Assembly (NCBI RefSeq): GCF_002934605.1
Contig: NZ_PTJC01000005.1
Location: 186,001 to 250,000 of the forward strand
Direction of reading: 5' to 3'
DNA from: Neolewinella xylanilytica
GTDB taxonomy: Bacteria > Bacteroidota > Bacteroidia > Chitinophagales > Saprospiraceae
Length of the DNA stretch: 64,000 nt
Shown here: one piece after another, positions 36,801 through 45,110 of the stretch
How the letters are laid out: the number at the start of each line of letters is the position of its first letter
Position numbering within the stretch: the stretch's first letter is position 1
Notes under the pieces: generated by a model
Told to the model about the DNA's origin: nothing
Seen by the model: only the letters and a program-made list of their open reading frames with translations
Database searches by the model: none
Translations under genes and position numbers: made by a program

Positions 36801-37032
36801 TGTATTTCATGCCCTGCACCCCGTTGATGGCGCGCTCGAGCGGAATGAGGGTAGATTGGACCAGTACGTCGGCACTGGCGCCCGGATAGGCAATGGTGAC
36901 GATGACCCGCGGCGGGGCGATCTCCGGGAACTGGGAGATCGGAAGCGTCCGAATGGCCAGCCCGCCGATCAGCAGGATGAAGAGCGACAAGACGATCGCG
37001 AGGACCGGCCGCTTGATAAAGGTTTGAAACAT
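33859..37032 (-). CDS. RND multidrug efflux permease (AcrB/HAE-1 type)
   Basis: A complete 1057-residue inner-membrane proton antiporter that captures hydrophobic drugs or detergents. Twelve hydrophobic helices are in the RND arrangement: TM1 at residues 10-30, the TM2-TM6 block near 330-500, TM7 near 540, and the last five near 870-1025. The proton-relay aspartate pair is in GIVVDDAIVVVEAV (TM4). The opening FIKRPVLAIVLSLFILLIGG and later PGEDQG-like loop are as in AcrB. It is flanked by its adaptor and channel genes in one operon. No local regulator is present, so its control is not visible here. Confidence 0.96.
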   Translation of the reverse strand: MFQTFIKRPVLAIVLSLFILLIGGLAIRTLPISQFPEIAPPRVIVTIAYPGASADVLVQSTLIPLERAINGVQGMKYIVSDATSAGEATIQVIFELGTDPNQAVVNVKNRVDQAINRLPQLVQLEGVVVSRVQPSMLMYVNLYSRDTAADEKFLYNYASINVIPEIQRIDGIASAQILGSQTYAMRIWLKPDRMRAYEVSSEEIMKAIDEQSVIGRPGRLGRSSGIEAQSLEYVLVYSGRYNQVEEYGDIIIRANADGQVLHLRDVADVELGSEFQDIYSNKDGFPSAAIVLKQNYGTNASDVIAQVKDKLGDLEGAFPSGMAYEINYDVSTFLDASIEKVVHTLGEAFVLVALVVFVFLGDWRSTLIPTLAVPISLIGTFFVMQLFGLSINLITLFALVLAIGIVVDDAIVVVEAVHEKMAEKDIPPYPAAREVLGDIGGAIVAITLMMTSVFIPVAFMSGPVGVFYRQFSITMASAIVISGVVALTLTPVLCAMILRKHEGHEHRKSPMTHFLDGFNRLFERLTGRYVRLLDGIVARRIVTVLLLIGFAAGTGLVGSVLPGGFIPGEDQGMIYAIIQTPPGSTLEATNKVSRELQKVAEEIDGVQSVSSLAGYEILTEGRGSNAGTCLINLKPWDERKHSVREIIEELEEETRDFGAVLEFFEPPAVPGYGAADGLALRLLDKTNGTDYEEFDRINQEFMDALAERKELTGLFTFYAANYPQYELKIDNKLAMQKGVSIGMAMENLNILIGSTYEQGFIRFNNFFKVYTQAGPQYRRYPSDILNYYVKNEEGQMVPYSAFMKLEKKQGPNEITRYNLYNSATIRGEAARGYTSNQAIAAVQEVAREKLLPGYEIAWEGLSFDEARRGNESLVIFGIVVIFVYMVLAAQYESFLLPFAVLLSLPVGIFGSFLLLKAMGLANDIYAQVGLVMLVGLLGKNAVLIVEYAVQQTQKGMSIRNAAIEGARARFRPILMTSFAFIAGLIPLVFATGAGAIGNRTIGTSALGGMLFGTLFGVILIPGLYYLFAKLGEGRQLIQGEDFDPLTEEYPFHDTDML

Positions 37033-37058
37033 GTTTTTTTCTTTTTAGGGGTTCGGAC

Positions 37059-38138
37059 CTACTCCACGCGCAGGGCCAGCTGCGACATGGCTTTCTCGGG
37101 CTCCTGGAATTCGACGTCGATGACATCACCGTTGCGCACCTTGCGAAGGCCCTCGATGAGGATACGGTCGTCCGGGGTAAGTCCTTCGCGGATGACGTAG
37201 ACGTGCGGCATTTCCTCGGCGATCACGATGGCGCGCTGCTCGAGGCGGTTCTCCTTGTCCACGACGTAGACGTATTTCTTGTCCAGGATCTCGAAGGTGG
37301 CCTTCTGGGGGATTACGATGGCGCGTTCGTAGGGGATGGGCATGAGCACGTTGCCGGTCTCGCCGTGGCGCAGAATACGGTCCGGGTTGGGGAAGGTGGC
37401 GCGGAATTCGATGTTGCCGGTTTCGTGGTCGAATTCACCCTCGATGGCTTCGACGATCCCCTCCTGATCGAACACCTCGCCGTTGGCAATGCGTAGGCGG
37501 ACGTGCTGTTTCTCGGGCTTATCCTTGTTTTGCACGTAATCCAGGTATTCCGCTTCCGGTACGCTGTAGTAGACCCACATTTTGCTGTTGTCGGAAAGCG
37601 TAGTGAGCAGTTCGCCCTCCTCCAGGAGACTGCCTTCCCGCGCTTCCAGGTGGTCCATGATGCCGTTGTAGGGGGCGCGAATGTTGGTAAAGTCGAGGTG
37701 GGCTTCGGCGAGCGTAACTTCGGCCTGGGCCCGGTTGAGCTTAGCCCGGGCCATGGCGAGTTCGTTAGGTGCTACGATCTTCTCGTCGGCCAACAGCTTG
37801 GTGTTCTGGAGCTCGATCTCGGCGATCTCGGCCTCGGCCTTGGTGATCTGTAGTTCCGCCTCGTAGATGTTCGGCAGGATCTTGAACATCCGCTGGCCCT
37901 TGGAGACGGTTTGTCCCTCGTCCACGTAGATCTCCTGGAGGTAGCCCCGCTCGAGGGCCCGGAGTTCGATGTGGCGGCTGGCGTGAACCTGGCCGACGTA
38001 TTCCCGGTCGACGGTCACGTCCTGAACCAGGGGGGTCGTCACCTCGAGTTTGGGGGTCACCTCGTGGTGGTGTTCTTCCTCGTGCTGGCAGGCGGCCAGA
38101 GCGAGAATCAATAGGGGTAGGAATGCTAACTTGTTCAT
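37059..38138 (-). CDS. RND efflux periplasmic adaptor, lipoprotein
   Basis: A 359-residue membrane-fusion protein that links the RND permease to the outer-membrane channel. It starts with a lipoprotein signal (LLILALAACQ, C17) and a histidine-rich spacer (HEEEHHHE), followed by barrel-sandwich strands, a coiled-coil hairpin (about 95-165, ITKAEAEIAEIELQNTKLLA and onward) and a beta-barrel part with RATFPNPDRILRHGETGNV. The histidine-rich patch could bind metals, although the partner permease looks like the drug type. It is the first gene of the operon; the 26-base gap to the permease contains AT-rich sequence. Confidence 0.94.
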   Translation of the reverse strand: MNKLAFLPLLILALAACQHEEEHHHEVTPKLEVTTPLVQDVTVDREYVGQVHASRHIELRALERGYLQEIYVDEGQTVSKGQRMFKILPNIYEAELQITKAEAEIAEIELQNTKLLADEKIVAPNELAMARAKLNRAQAEVTLAEAHLDFTNIRAPYNGIMDHLEAREGSLLEEGELLTTLSDNSKMWVYYSVPEAEYLDYVQNKDKPEKQHVRLRIANGEVFDQEGIVEAIEGEFDHETGNIEFRATFPNPDRILRHGETGNVLMPIPYERAIVIPQKATFEILDKKYVYVVDKENRLEQRAIVIAEEMPHVYVIREGLTPDDRILIEGLRKVRNGDVIDVEFQEPEKAMSQLALRVE

Positions 38139-38321
38139 TGTAGCTTAGTTGGGGAAAAAAGTAGGTGAGTCAGCCTCGCCACCTTAGGCGTCACGGACTA
38201 GGGGTGGGGACGCGGCGAGGAGCAATTTTTAGATCGGGGAAGGGCCGATCCCGGTCCTAGCGGACGCGACGATGCGGGTAGCGTCCGACAACGGACCTAC
38301 CTCAGCGAGAAAGGGAATCGA

Positions 38322-38696
38322 TCAGATCCGGAAGACCCGGTAGAGTACGGTGAGTTCCGTGCCGGCGGGCGGAAGTTGCCTGGCTCGATGCACGGGGCTG
38401 GGCGGCCCGGGAAAACAAGTGACGGAAACCACCAAATCAGCCAGGAAGGAGGTACGCTTGCGCGCCGCCACGACATCCTGGGCGTCCTTGGCTTCGCTAT
38501 CCCGAACCTCCTCCTCTACTTCCGCCGGAAATTCGGGGAGTTGGGAGGGGTCATGTGCCGGTAGTTGGATCGCCGTTTCGTCATCCCCCGTATAGGTTAG
38601 CTGCAGCAGTGCGGTTCGCACGTCCTGCGCCGGTATGGCTTCCACTCCCCGCGGAGCGAAACCCGATAACAGCGCTAGCAACAGGTAGATGTACAT
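38322..38696 (-). CDS. Hypothetical small exported protein
   Basis: A possible 124-residue protein, not recognised. The N-terminus MYIYLLLALLSGFAPRGVEA looks like a signal peptide; the mature part has a PVHRARQLPPAGTELTVLYR ending and an acidic middle (FPAEVEEEVRDSEAKD). It lies upstream of the RND operon in the same direction, with 183 bases between, so it could be a separate unit. The opposite strand is also open here, which lowers confidence. I chose ATG 38696 because the longer frame adds residues before the signal peptide. Confidence 0.45.
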   Translation of the reverse strand: MYIYLLLALLSGFAPRGVEAIPAQDVRTALLQLTYTGDDETAIQLPAHDPSQLPEFPAEVEEEVRDSEAKDAQDVVAARKRTSFLADLVVSVTCFPGPPSPVHRARQLPPAGTELTVLYRVFRI

Positions 38697-39079
38697 GGTG
38701 GGGTTGAACGGACAGAGTATCAAATGTATCGTCCAATTTCCGCTGGTGGAAAGCTTTCACGGGCTGTAAGTATTGCTATCAAGCATAGCGAATCAAAACC
38801 CGGACTTGAAACTTTATTACCGTCGTGAAAAAGTATGTCCGATTTACGCAATCAAATATGGCGGAATGACAAAATGAAGTTTGGATTCACGAGGGTACCT
38901 TGCAAGTAGAGGAGACGGCAGAAATTTATCGAAATTTCTAATTTGACAAATCTATGACACGGATACCACCGCATCAAGCTCCTACCGATGCGATCTGATT
39001 TGGGTACGAGTTCCGGGCGCGGGGTGATCCTATCGCTGGAAGGCTTGTTCCTGCGCCCCGCCGCCCCAATACCCCTGCC
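38697..39079. other. AT-richer intergenic stretch without recognised gene
   Basis: About 380 bases between the small hypothetical gene and the outer-membrane barrel gene. The part 38740-38960 is clearly richer in A and T than its surroundings and includes the repeated word CGAAATTT twice near 38931-38945. No credible coding frame, RNA gene or terminator was found. The last 80 bases return to high GC. Confidence 0.5.
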
Positions 39080-40231
39080 TCAGTCCTTGGAAAACACATC
39101 GTGGGGTACCGGCTGCGGTACGGCATCCCGGTGGGATTGGCCGCCGAAGCGGTAAGCGACGCCGATGTTCAGCAGGTAGTCGGCGAAAGCGGCATCGCCC
39201 TGGGTATAGATACCGGTCTCCTGAGTACGGACCTTATCCTCGAAGCTCTGGGTCCGATTGCGGTAAAGGGCAACGGGCACGCTGGCGAACACGGAGAGGC
39301 TACGGTGGGTGTAACCAATGCCCGGTTCGGCGGAGACCGCGTAGCCCGGTCGACGGTAGCCGGCGCTGCCGCCGACGAGATCATTGGCGGGTACCCCCTC
39401 CAGACGGCCACCGAGGAAAATGTTGAAGCCGGCCATGGATGAATAGTAAGCGCCGAGCCGGACAGCAAACTGGTCCGGACAAGAAAATTCGCTGCGCCCG
39501 TTGCGGGTCAGTACGCCGTTGGTTTCGCGGGGATTGACGAGGTAGTAGAGGTTGGTTACGATACCGAAGGAGTGTGACAGTGGGTGGAAGCCCTGTACGT
39601 CGACCGCGATACCGGTGCCGCCATCCCCGGGCTGGATGGATTGGTCGACGACCGCCTCGAGCGTTTCGGAGCGATCATCGCCTTGATTGTAAAAGGTGTC
39701 GGTGTAGTCGAATTTGCCGGTAGGCAGCTTGACACCGAGACCGATGGAGTAATTAAAGTCGTGTCGCTGCGGGTCGAATAGCCAGTAGCCGATACCGAGC
39801 CGGATATCCGCCAGCCCGCTCGAGGCGGTGGCGTGGCGATCGCCCAGTCCGGAAGGGGGGTTGCCGCCGTGCTCGTACATCGAGGAGCGGTGGTGAAACA
39901 CGACCGGTACAACGGCGGTGGCATACCAGCGGCTGGATAGGCCGTAATTCATCCCGAGATCGAGGAAAGATGAGCGGTTGACTACTTCCGTCCCTTCCTG
40001 AATGCGGTTCGCCTCTTCCTCGGAGCCCCGGAAGTGACGGAAGGACCGGAAGTGGCGGTAGCCGGCTTGCAAATTGAATTCGCCCCGACTTAGGTTCAGC
40101 GAATTGCCGACGCTACCGGCGCAGGCCGAGCCCCCGCGAATGGCAACGCAGCCTTGGCCTTGCAAGGAGGCGGAGTAGGTAAGGGCACCGCAGCATAGCA
40201 GGGCCAGCACGAGCGAAGAGATTCTGTGCAT
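39080..40231 (-). CDS. Outer-membrane beta-barrel protein (transporter-like)
   Basis: A 383-residue exported protein with a signal peptide (SLVLALLCCGALTYSASLQG) and a series of amphipathic strands alternating with short turns (FNLQAGYRHFRSF, SRWYATAVVPVVFHH, FNYSIGLGVKLPTGKFDY). Strand patterns and PTGKFDY-type loops are like the MetA-pathway phenol-degradation and FadL-like barrels, which are passive channels, but no specific substrate is indicated. It ends in a strand (LLNIGVAYRFG) followed by a short tail that is not a T9SS domain. The gene is isolated between AT-rich DNA and a dispersed repeat. Confidence 0.75.
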   Translation of the reverse strand: MHRISSLVLALLCCGALTYSASLQGQGCVAIRGGSACAGSVGNSLNLSRGEFNLQAGYRHFRSFRHFRGSEEEANRIQEGTEVVNRSSFLDLGMNYGLSSRWYATAVVPVVFHHRSSMYEHGGNPPSGLGDRHATASSGLADIRLGIGYWLFDPQRHDFNYSIGLGVKLPTGKFDYTDTFYNQGDDRSETLEAVVDQSIQPGDGGTGIAVDVQGFHPLSHSFGIVTNLYYLVNPRETNGVLTRNGRSEFSCPDQFAVRLGAYYSSMAGFNIFLGGRLEGVPANDLVGGSAGYRRPGYAVSAEPGIGYTHRSLSVFASVPVALYRNRTQSFEDKVRTQETGIYTQGDAAFADYLLNIGVAYRFGGQSHRDAVPQPVPHDVFSKD

Positions 40232-40347
40232 GATCGTAAAATCGACTAGTGAGTTCTGCCAAAGGGCAGTGGATACCGAAGATACGGTGAACCGGGAGTT
40301 TTAACATGCTTGTGTTGTGCCGGGTAGTGCGGTGCTTGGTAGCAGTA

Positions 40348-40407
40348 GACATCCGATGTGTCAGGTCCTGCCATTTTTACAGACATCCGATGTGTCAGGT
40401 CCTGCCA
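40348..40407 (+). repeat. Dispersed palindromic repeat, two direct copies
   Basis: Two identical 26-base copies, 40348-40373 and 40382-40407, lie 8 bases apart. Each contains the palindromic core ACATCCGATGT, then GTCAGGTCCTGCC. The same family occurs three times at 21690-21785. The pair lies immediately beyond the 3' end of the ogt gene. Confidence 0.8.
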
Positions 40408-40411
40408 CGTC

Positions 40412-40918
40412 CTAAAACAGCGTAGCCATCTCGTGCCGCAGCAACCACTTTTTCCGCTCGATCCCTCCGGCGTAGCCCGTCAAGTTTCCGTTGCGGCCCA
40501 CTACCCGGTGGCAGGGCACGATGATGGCTACCGGATTCCGGCCGTTCGCCGCTCCCACCGCCTGCTGGGCGGCCGGATTGCCGAGGGCCACCGCCAGATC
40601 GCCGTAGGCTACGACCTGCCCGAATCGAACCGTGGACAGCTGCTGCCACACGGCCCGTTGGAATCCGGTGCCGGAAAGATCCAGGGGCACCGTGAAGACG
40701 GTCCGCTCTCCCGCGAAGTACTCCGTCAACTGACCTGCGGCCATATCCAGTATGCGCCGACCGTCTTCGGTAGCTGGAGCAGTATCGTCCGCTTCACGGC
40801 CCCCCGTCGGTTGAACGGTATCCGGAACGAAGGCAACTTTACAGATTCCCCGCCCGCTTGCAACGAGGCGTAGCGGACCCAGCGGGGTGTCCATAACCTG
40901 CTCCACGGTGGTTATCAT
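40412..40918 (-). CDS. ogt: Methylated-DNA-protein cysteine S-methyltransferase
   Basis: Repairs O6-alkylguanine by moving the alkyl group to its own cysteine, a one-use reaction. The active-site motif IIVPCHRVVG, with the acceptor cysteine in PCHRV, and the DNA-recognition helix segment FQRAVWQQLSTVRFGQ are intact in 168 residues. The N-terminal half is the degenerate ribonuclease-like domain. There is no fused AdaA-type regulator domain. The gene is monocistronic, flanked by a repeat at its 3' end and the DUF1761 gene upstream. Confidence 0.95.
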   Translation of the reverse strand: MITTVEQVMDTPLGPLRLVASGRGICKVAFVPDTVQPTGGREADDTAPATEDGRRILDMAAGQLTEYFAGERTVFTVPLDLSGTGFQRAVWQQLSTVRFGQVVAYGDLAVALGNPAAQQAVGAANGRNPVAIIVPCHRVVGRNGNLTGYAGGIERKKWLLRHEMATLF

Positions 40919-41004
40919 AGCCTAGCGTACATACGTGTATATCTTGCTACAAGATACACCGCCGACGGTCACGGTCACCCCCCAAGCGGGCAAAGCCGGG
41001 TGGA

Positions 41005-41421
41005 TTAGCCCATCGCCACCAGAATGAGGCTGACCAGTAATATCCCCGTCAGGTGAAACGCCCCGCTGATGGCTCCGTACAGCAGCGGCCGCGGTATATT
41101 CGGATTGATGGCGATGTTGACGGTATTCGCCACCAGGTAGCCCGTGCCGATCACCAGCGCGAAACGGATGGCCGCTGCTATGGTCGTAACGCCCAGTGCC
41201 TGCATCAGCAGGGCCGTGGTCACCGTGATGAGCAGCGAACAGGCCGCCGGGCCGATGATGAAGATCGGATCCGGATTCTGCAGGCTAGCCGCATCCTTGC
41301 CCAGGGAATAGGCGTACGCCCGGTTAAAGAATACCGTAAACCAGAGCCCACCGAGCACGAAATAGATGGCAAAAGCGGTGGCTACGCCAAGCCAGGAAAG
41401 GGAAGAAAAGGAAGTAAGCAT
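41005..41421 (-). CDS. DUF1761 integral membrane protein
   Basis: A 138-residue protein with four predicted hydrophobic helices (about 8-30, 52-75, 82-103 and 115-136) matching DUF1761. The GGLWFTVFFNRAYAYSLGKD segment near 23-42 is family-typical. The function of DUF1761 is unknown. It lies between ogt and a WYL regulator, in the same orientation, with 75-87 base gaps, so a shared transcript is possible but nothing else links them. Confidence 0.85.
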   Translation of the reverse strand: MLTSFSSLSWLGVATAFAIYFVLGGLWFTVFFNRAYAYSLGKDAASLQNPDPIFIIGPAACSLLITVTTALLMQALGVTTIAAAIRFALVIGTGYLVANTVNIAINPNIPRPLLYGAISGAFHLTGILLVSLILVAMG

Positions 41422-41496
41422 AAGGCGGTTTGGATTGATTGCTCCAAAGTTCCCGCCGTGGAGTGACAGCCCTATGTCAGGGGTTAAATTGGCGGC

Positions 41497-42198
41497 CTAA
41501 TCTTGACCGGGATGGTAGCGGTCGAAAAACTGTTGGAGCGTCATACCGTGGGGGGTGAAAGTGTCCGACAGTAGCGTTAGACGTCCGATACGGTCCAGCC
41601 GGAAGTAGCGGAATCCTTGCCGCAGCCGGCACCAGGCAATCAGGAGCCAGTTCTCCGTACTCAACAGAGCGAAGGGCTCGATGACCCGTTCCGTCGGCTC
41701 CCCGGACGCGTTCGTATAGGTGATCCGGGCGGGTCGGTAATTGGTCAGGGCGTCCTGCAGGGCGGAGAGATTATTGCTGCTCCGGTGCTGCTGCAGGTTC
41801 CGGTCGAAGGTGGTCCGCTGGTGCAGCAGATTGGCCTTGTCCTTGGCGTCATAGCGCAGCACCGCCTTGATCTTGTCGACCGCCTCGGCGTAGGCGGTGA
41901 CGAACGACGAATCCGATGTCTTATGTACCAGTTGCTCGGCCAGTACGAGGGCGTTGGCTTCCGCTTCGGTGAAGGCAACCGGTGGCAGGCGGTAGTGCTC
42001 CATCAGGGCGTAGCCTTTCCCCTCCTCGGTCGCAATGGGTACGCCGGAGCGCTCCAACGAACGGATGTCCCGGTAGATCGTACGTACACTCACCCCGTAC
42101 TTCGCAGCGAGTTCCGGCGCCGTAACCAGCCGCCGGGTCTGCAGCTGGGTAAGGATGGCGGTCAGGCGGGAGAGGCGGTTGTTTTCGGATGCTTCCAT
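41497..42198 (-). CDS. WYL-domain transcriptional regulator
   Basis: A 233-residue regulator with an N-terminal DeoR-type helix-turn-helix (residues 8-60; VTAPELAAKYGVSVRTIYRD) and a C-terminal WYL domain (about 135-215) that senses a ligand, often a nucleic-acid or nucleotide product. The sensor shows RITYTNASGEPTERVIEPFA and, later, WLLIAWCRLRQGFRYFRLDR. Start is ATG 42198, with RSLERSGVPIATEEGKGY following the HTH as usual. Upstream DNA carries remains of a broken gene, so the regulator may have lost its former neighbour. Confidence 0.9.
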   Translation of the reverse strand: MEASENNRLSRLTAILTQLQTRRLVTAPELAAKYGVSVRTIYRDIRSLERSGVPIATEEGKGYALMEHYRLPPVAFTEAEANALVLAEQLVHKTSDSSFVTAYAEAVDKIKAVLRYDAKDKANLLHQRTTFDRNLQQHRSSNNLSALQDALTNYRPARITYTNASGEPTERVIEPFALLSTENWLLIAWCRLRQGFRYFRLDRIGRLTLLSDTFTPHGMTLQQFFDRYHPGQD

Positions 42199-42267
42199 GC
42201 GTTCCCCAAGGTACCGGAAGCCGTGGATTCCCCCGTTCCCCTTTTTTGCGCCGGAGCGCAGGAGAAT

Positions 42268-42580
42268 TCGCGGGCCGCTTTTAAAGTGACCTGTTTCCGC
42301 CGAAAGCTGCCGATGACGGCCCGTAAGTCGTATCGAGCACCGGTTGCCTCGGTCTGGTAGGTGCCGACCAGGATGCCATACCCACCCCCCTCGCGAAAAG
42401 AACGACCTGGTAAAGCTGCTCCTCCTCCTCGATCCGGCCTTCCAGCACGTAGCCGTCCAGCCCATCGATGTTGACGGGCACGGTTTCCTGTTCTTCCGCG
42501 ATGGTGTACCCGCCCGCCCGTTGTCGGATGCGCTGTGCCCCAAAGGTAGCCGGGAAGGCGGCAACGGCACCGTGCCGGAA
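42268..42580 (-). pseudogene. Remnant of a small protein gene (frameshifted, no start)
   Basis: The minus strand shows a coherent protein piece in two frames. The first reads AGGYTIAEEQETVPVNIDGL and then DGYVLEGRIEEEEQLYQVVL, ending FAR near 42390. The second continues with YGILVGTYQTEATGARYDL and RAVIGSFRRKQ down to about 42290. The switch falls at a run of Gs on that strand (42381-42390), so one inserted or lost base explains it. No start codon or signal precedes the first part, since a stop lies upstream in that frame. It is probably a decayed gene, of unknown family, beside the WYL regulator. Confidence 0.55.
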
Positions 42581-42637
42581 TGCTGGTCGCCGGCCGATAT
42601 CCGGTAAACCCGCGGAAGCAAATGGTTAGCAAGCTGC

Positions 42638-43942
42638 ATGACATCGGCCGACCGCACTTCCTCGCTCCGCACCGAGTTTCAGGGGGGCAAGTCTTCGTTA
42701 GTGCGCACCTACCCCGAAAATCCCAAACCTAGAATCCAGCTAGTCGATGCCCTCCGCGGATTCGCCCTGGCCGGCGTCGGACTGGTGCACTTCCTGGAGG
42801 GTTTTGCCGGAGGACTCCTCGCCCCGGGAGCCGCCGAGGCAGCGGATCACGGTCTCATCGACCTCGCCTTCCGGGGACTGCTCTGGATGTCCTTCGGTAA
42901 GTTTTTCGCCCTGTTCTCCATCCTCTTCGGCGTGAGCTTTACCCTGATGCGGCGGTCGGGCGGTGATGCCCCCGGGTTCCGAAGGCGTTTCCTCTGGCGT
43001 TCGGTGATCCTGGCCGGCATCGGCCTGGTGCACCAGCTCTTTTACCGGGGCGATATCCTGCTCGTCTATGCCTCCTTGTCCCCGCTGTTACTGTTGGTGC
43101 ACCGGCTACCGACCCGCTGGTTGGCAGGCATCATCGCCGTTTGTTTCCTGGGGCTGCCCCGGCTGCTGGCCTTTGCCATTGGCGGAGAGGGGCCCGCTTT
43201 CGGTCCCGCCCCGGTGTTGGACCCGACTCACCCCTACGCGGCAGCGTATACCGGTCTGCTGCAGAACGGCTCTTTCACCGCACTGGCCCGCGAGCACCTG
43301 ACCGGCGGTCTCGGGCTGAAGGCCGATCTCTACCTCGGTATCCTGGGGCGGTATTACTATACCTTCGGCTACTTTCTGGTTGGTTTGCTGTTGGGACGGG
43401 CCGGCATGTTAGGGGATTCCCACCGGCTCCTGCGCTACCGCCGCCCCCTGAAGCGCTATGCCCTCGGCCTGCTTACCGTCGGCACCCTGCTGATGCTGGC
43501 CCTCTTCAGTCAGGTCGGCCAACCGATCGACTGGTCGGGCTGGCTACCCGTGGTGGCCCTCAATTTTTACGACTGGACCAACGTAGCCGTAACCGCCCTG
43601 ATCCTGCTGGGCTTCGTGTCCGCTTACCAGTCAGGGGCCGGGCGGCGGGTATTGGCTCTGTTCGCTCCCTACGGACGAATGGCCCTGACGAACTACGTAG
43701 GCCTTTCCCTGATCGGCACTTTCCTGCTTTTTGACTGGGGTCTGGGCGGATTCGGGGCGGTACGGACCCACCAACTGGCGTTGCTGGCGGCATGGGTCGT
43801 AGCCGCGCAAATGGCCGGTAGCGCCTGGTGGCTAACGCGCTTTCGGTACGGGCCACTGGAATGGATTTGGCGTTCATTTACCTACCGGAAAATCCAACCG
43901 TTACGGTTGCCCGTTGCCGTACCAACCTATGTGCGCTCGTAG
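42638..43942 (+). CDS. DUF418 integral membrane protein
   Basis: A 434-residue protein with roughly eight to ten hydrophobic helices. The start VDALRGFALAGVGLVHFLEG and the following FGKFFALFSILFGVSFTLM are the signature opening of DUF418 membrane proteins; the C-terminal YGRMALTNYVGLSLIGTFL is the DUF418 domain proper. Their role is unproven; they resemble acyltransferase-3-like membrane proteins. The stop is overlapped by 16 bases by the convergent HxlR gene. Upstream is the decayed gene on the other strand, and the first 30 residues before the membrane part are poorly conserved-looking, so a later start is possible. Confidence 0.88.
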   Translation: MTSADRTSSLRTEFQGGKSSLVRTYPENPKPRIQLVDALRGFALAGVGLVHFLEGFAGGLLAPGAAEAADHGLIDLAFRGLLWMSFGKFFALFSILFGVSFTLMRRSGGDAPGFRRRFLWRSVILAGIGLVHQLFYRGDILLVYASLSPLLLLVHRLPTRWLAGIIAVCFLGLPRLLAFAIGGEGPAFGPAPVLDPTHPYAAAYTGLLQNGSFTALAREHLTGGLGLKADLYLGILGRYYYTFGYFLVGLLLGRAGMLGDSHRLLRYRRPLKRYALGLLTVGTLLMLALFSQVGQPIDWSGWLPVVALNFYDWTNVAVTALILLGFVSAYQSGAGRRVLALFAPYGRMALTNYVGLSLIGTFLLFDWGLGGFGAVRTHQLALLAAWVVAAQMAGSAWWLTRFRYGPLEWIWRSFTYRKIQPLRLPVAVPTYVRS

Positions 43943-44253
43943 CGCTCCGCGAAGGCGATCATTTCCTCGATGAGCGGCTTGACCAGTTCTCCCCTGTCCG
44001 TAAGGGAGTACGCCACCCGCGGGGGTACCTCCCCGAAGTTCTCGCGGTGGACGAGGCGGTTTTCCACCAGGATTTTCAGCTCCTGGATCAGCATTTTCTC
44101 GCTGATATCGGGAATGGTGGAACGTAGGGCGCTCAGCCGTAACGGCCCCCCGTAGAGTTGCCGCAGGATCAGCAATTTCCACTTGCCGCCAACCATTTCG
44201 AGCGTAGTGCGAATGGGACACCGTGCCGTCACGTGTATTCGATCGTTCTTCAT
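43927..44253 (-). CDS. HxlR-family transcriptional regulator
   Basis: A 108-residue winged-helix regulator of the HxlR family, which often senses reactive electrophiles through a single cysteine. The pattern CPIRTTLEMVGGKWKLLILR at the start, with conserved C13 or so, then SEKMLIQELKILVENRLV and RVAYSLTDRGELVKPLIE, is characteristic. ATG 44253 was chosen over a TTG three codons earlier. It diverges from an NAD(P)H-binding reductase 90 bases away, a frequent arrangement in which the regulator controls that gene. Confidence 0.93.
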   Translation of the reverse strand: MKNDRIHVTARCPIRTTLEMVGGKWKLLILRQLYGGPLRLSALRSTIPDISEKMLIQELKILVENRLVHRENFGEVPPRVAYSLTDRGELVKPLIEEMIAFAERYERT

Positions 44254-44343
44254 ACCCACCAAAAGGTTAGTACCGCCATTTTAGTCCGGTACCTACAAAG
44301 TAAATAATCTTGTGGGATCACAGGAAAAAGAAGTACGGGCACT

Positions 44344-44979
44344 ATGAAAACAATCGCACTCTTCGGCGGCACGGGGCAAACGGGCCGGGAATTGCTGTCC
44401 CTGGCCCTTACCCGGGGCTACGACGTCAAAGCGCTGGTAAGAAACCCGGCAAAGCTGTCACAAACCCACCCCCGCCTGCAGGTGATCGCCGGAGATGTCC
44501 TGAACCCTGCGGATGTGGCAGCTACCGTTGCCAGTACCGACGTAGTGCTGAGCGTTTTCGGCCACGGAAAGGGCTCGCCGGACTGGCTCCAGACGGACGG
44601 GACCAAAAACATCCTGGCCGCGATGCGCGAATCCAGGGTAAAGAAAATCATTTCCCTCTCCGGCGGCGGCCTGCCCTATCCGGAAAAAGACGAGCCCAAA
44701 TTCGCGGACAAAGCCATCCGCTTCATCATGAACCTCGCCATGCCGAAGGTCATTCATGACGCCGTCGCCCACCACGGGGTGCTCGCGGCGAGCGGCACCG
44801 ACTGGATCATCGTCCGGGCCCCACGGCTGACCAACGACGCCAAACAGGGTCACTACCGTGAGGGATGGGTAGGCGTGAACGCCAGCACCAAGATCGCCCG
44901 GGCGGATTTGGCCGAATTCCTGATCAAGCAGGTGGAAGACGACCGCTACGTACACCAATTGCCGTTCGTAAGCTACTGA
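44344..44979 (+). CDS. NAD(P)H-binding atypical SDR protein (NmrA-like)
   Basis: A 211-residue Rossmann protein with the dinucleotide motif LFGGTGQTGRELL (residues 6-18) and an NAD(P)-binding pattern like that of NmrA/flavin-reductase-like proteins. SLSGGGLPYP and later TDWIIVRAPRLTND match the family. It lacks a catalytic YxxxK, so it may bind a cofactor or act as a quinone or electrophile reductase. It diverges from the HxlR regulator, which is the probable controller. The intervening 90 bases should carry both promoters. Confidence 0.88.
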   Translation: MKTIALFGGTGQTGRELLSLALTRGYDVKALVRNPAKLSQTHPRLQVIAGDVLNPADVAATVASTDVVLSVFGHGKGSPDWLQTDGTKNILAAMRESRVKKIISLSGGGLPYPEKDEPKFADKAIRFIMNLAMPKVIHDAVAHHGVLAASGTDWIIVRAPRLTNDAKQGHYREGWVGVNASTKIARADLAEFLIKQVEDDRYVHQLPFVSY

Positions 44980-45110
44980 CCGCAGGCACCATCAACCTTC
45001 GGAGTACGAGGTACCGTTTCTCCTGAAGTCGGGCCGTTTATTGACACCACCAACCCCCGGGAGGTGAGTTCTCCTGCCGCCGGGTAACGGACGTGGCGGG
45101 GGAAGCGATT

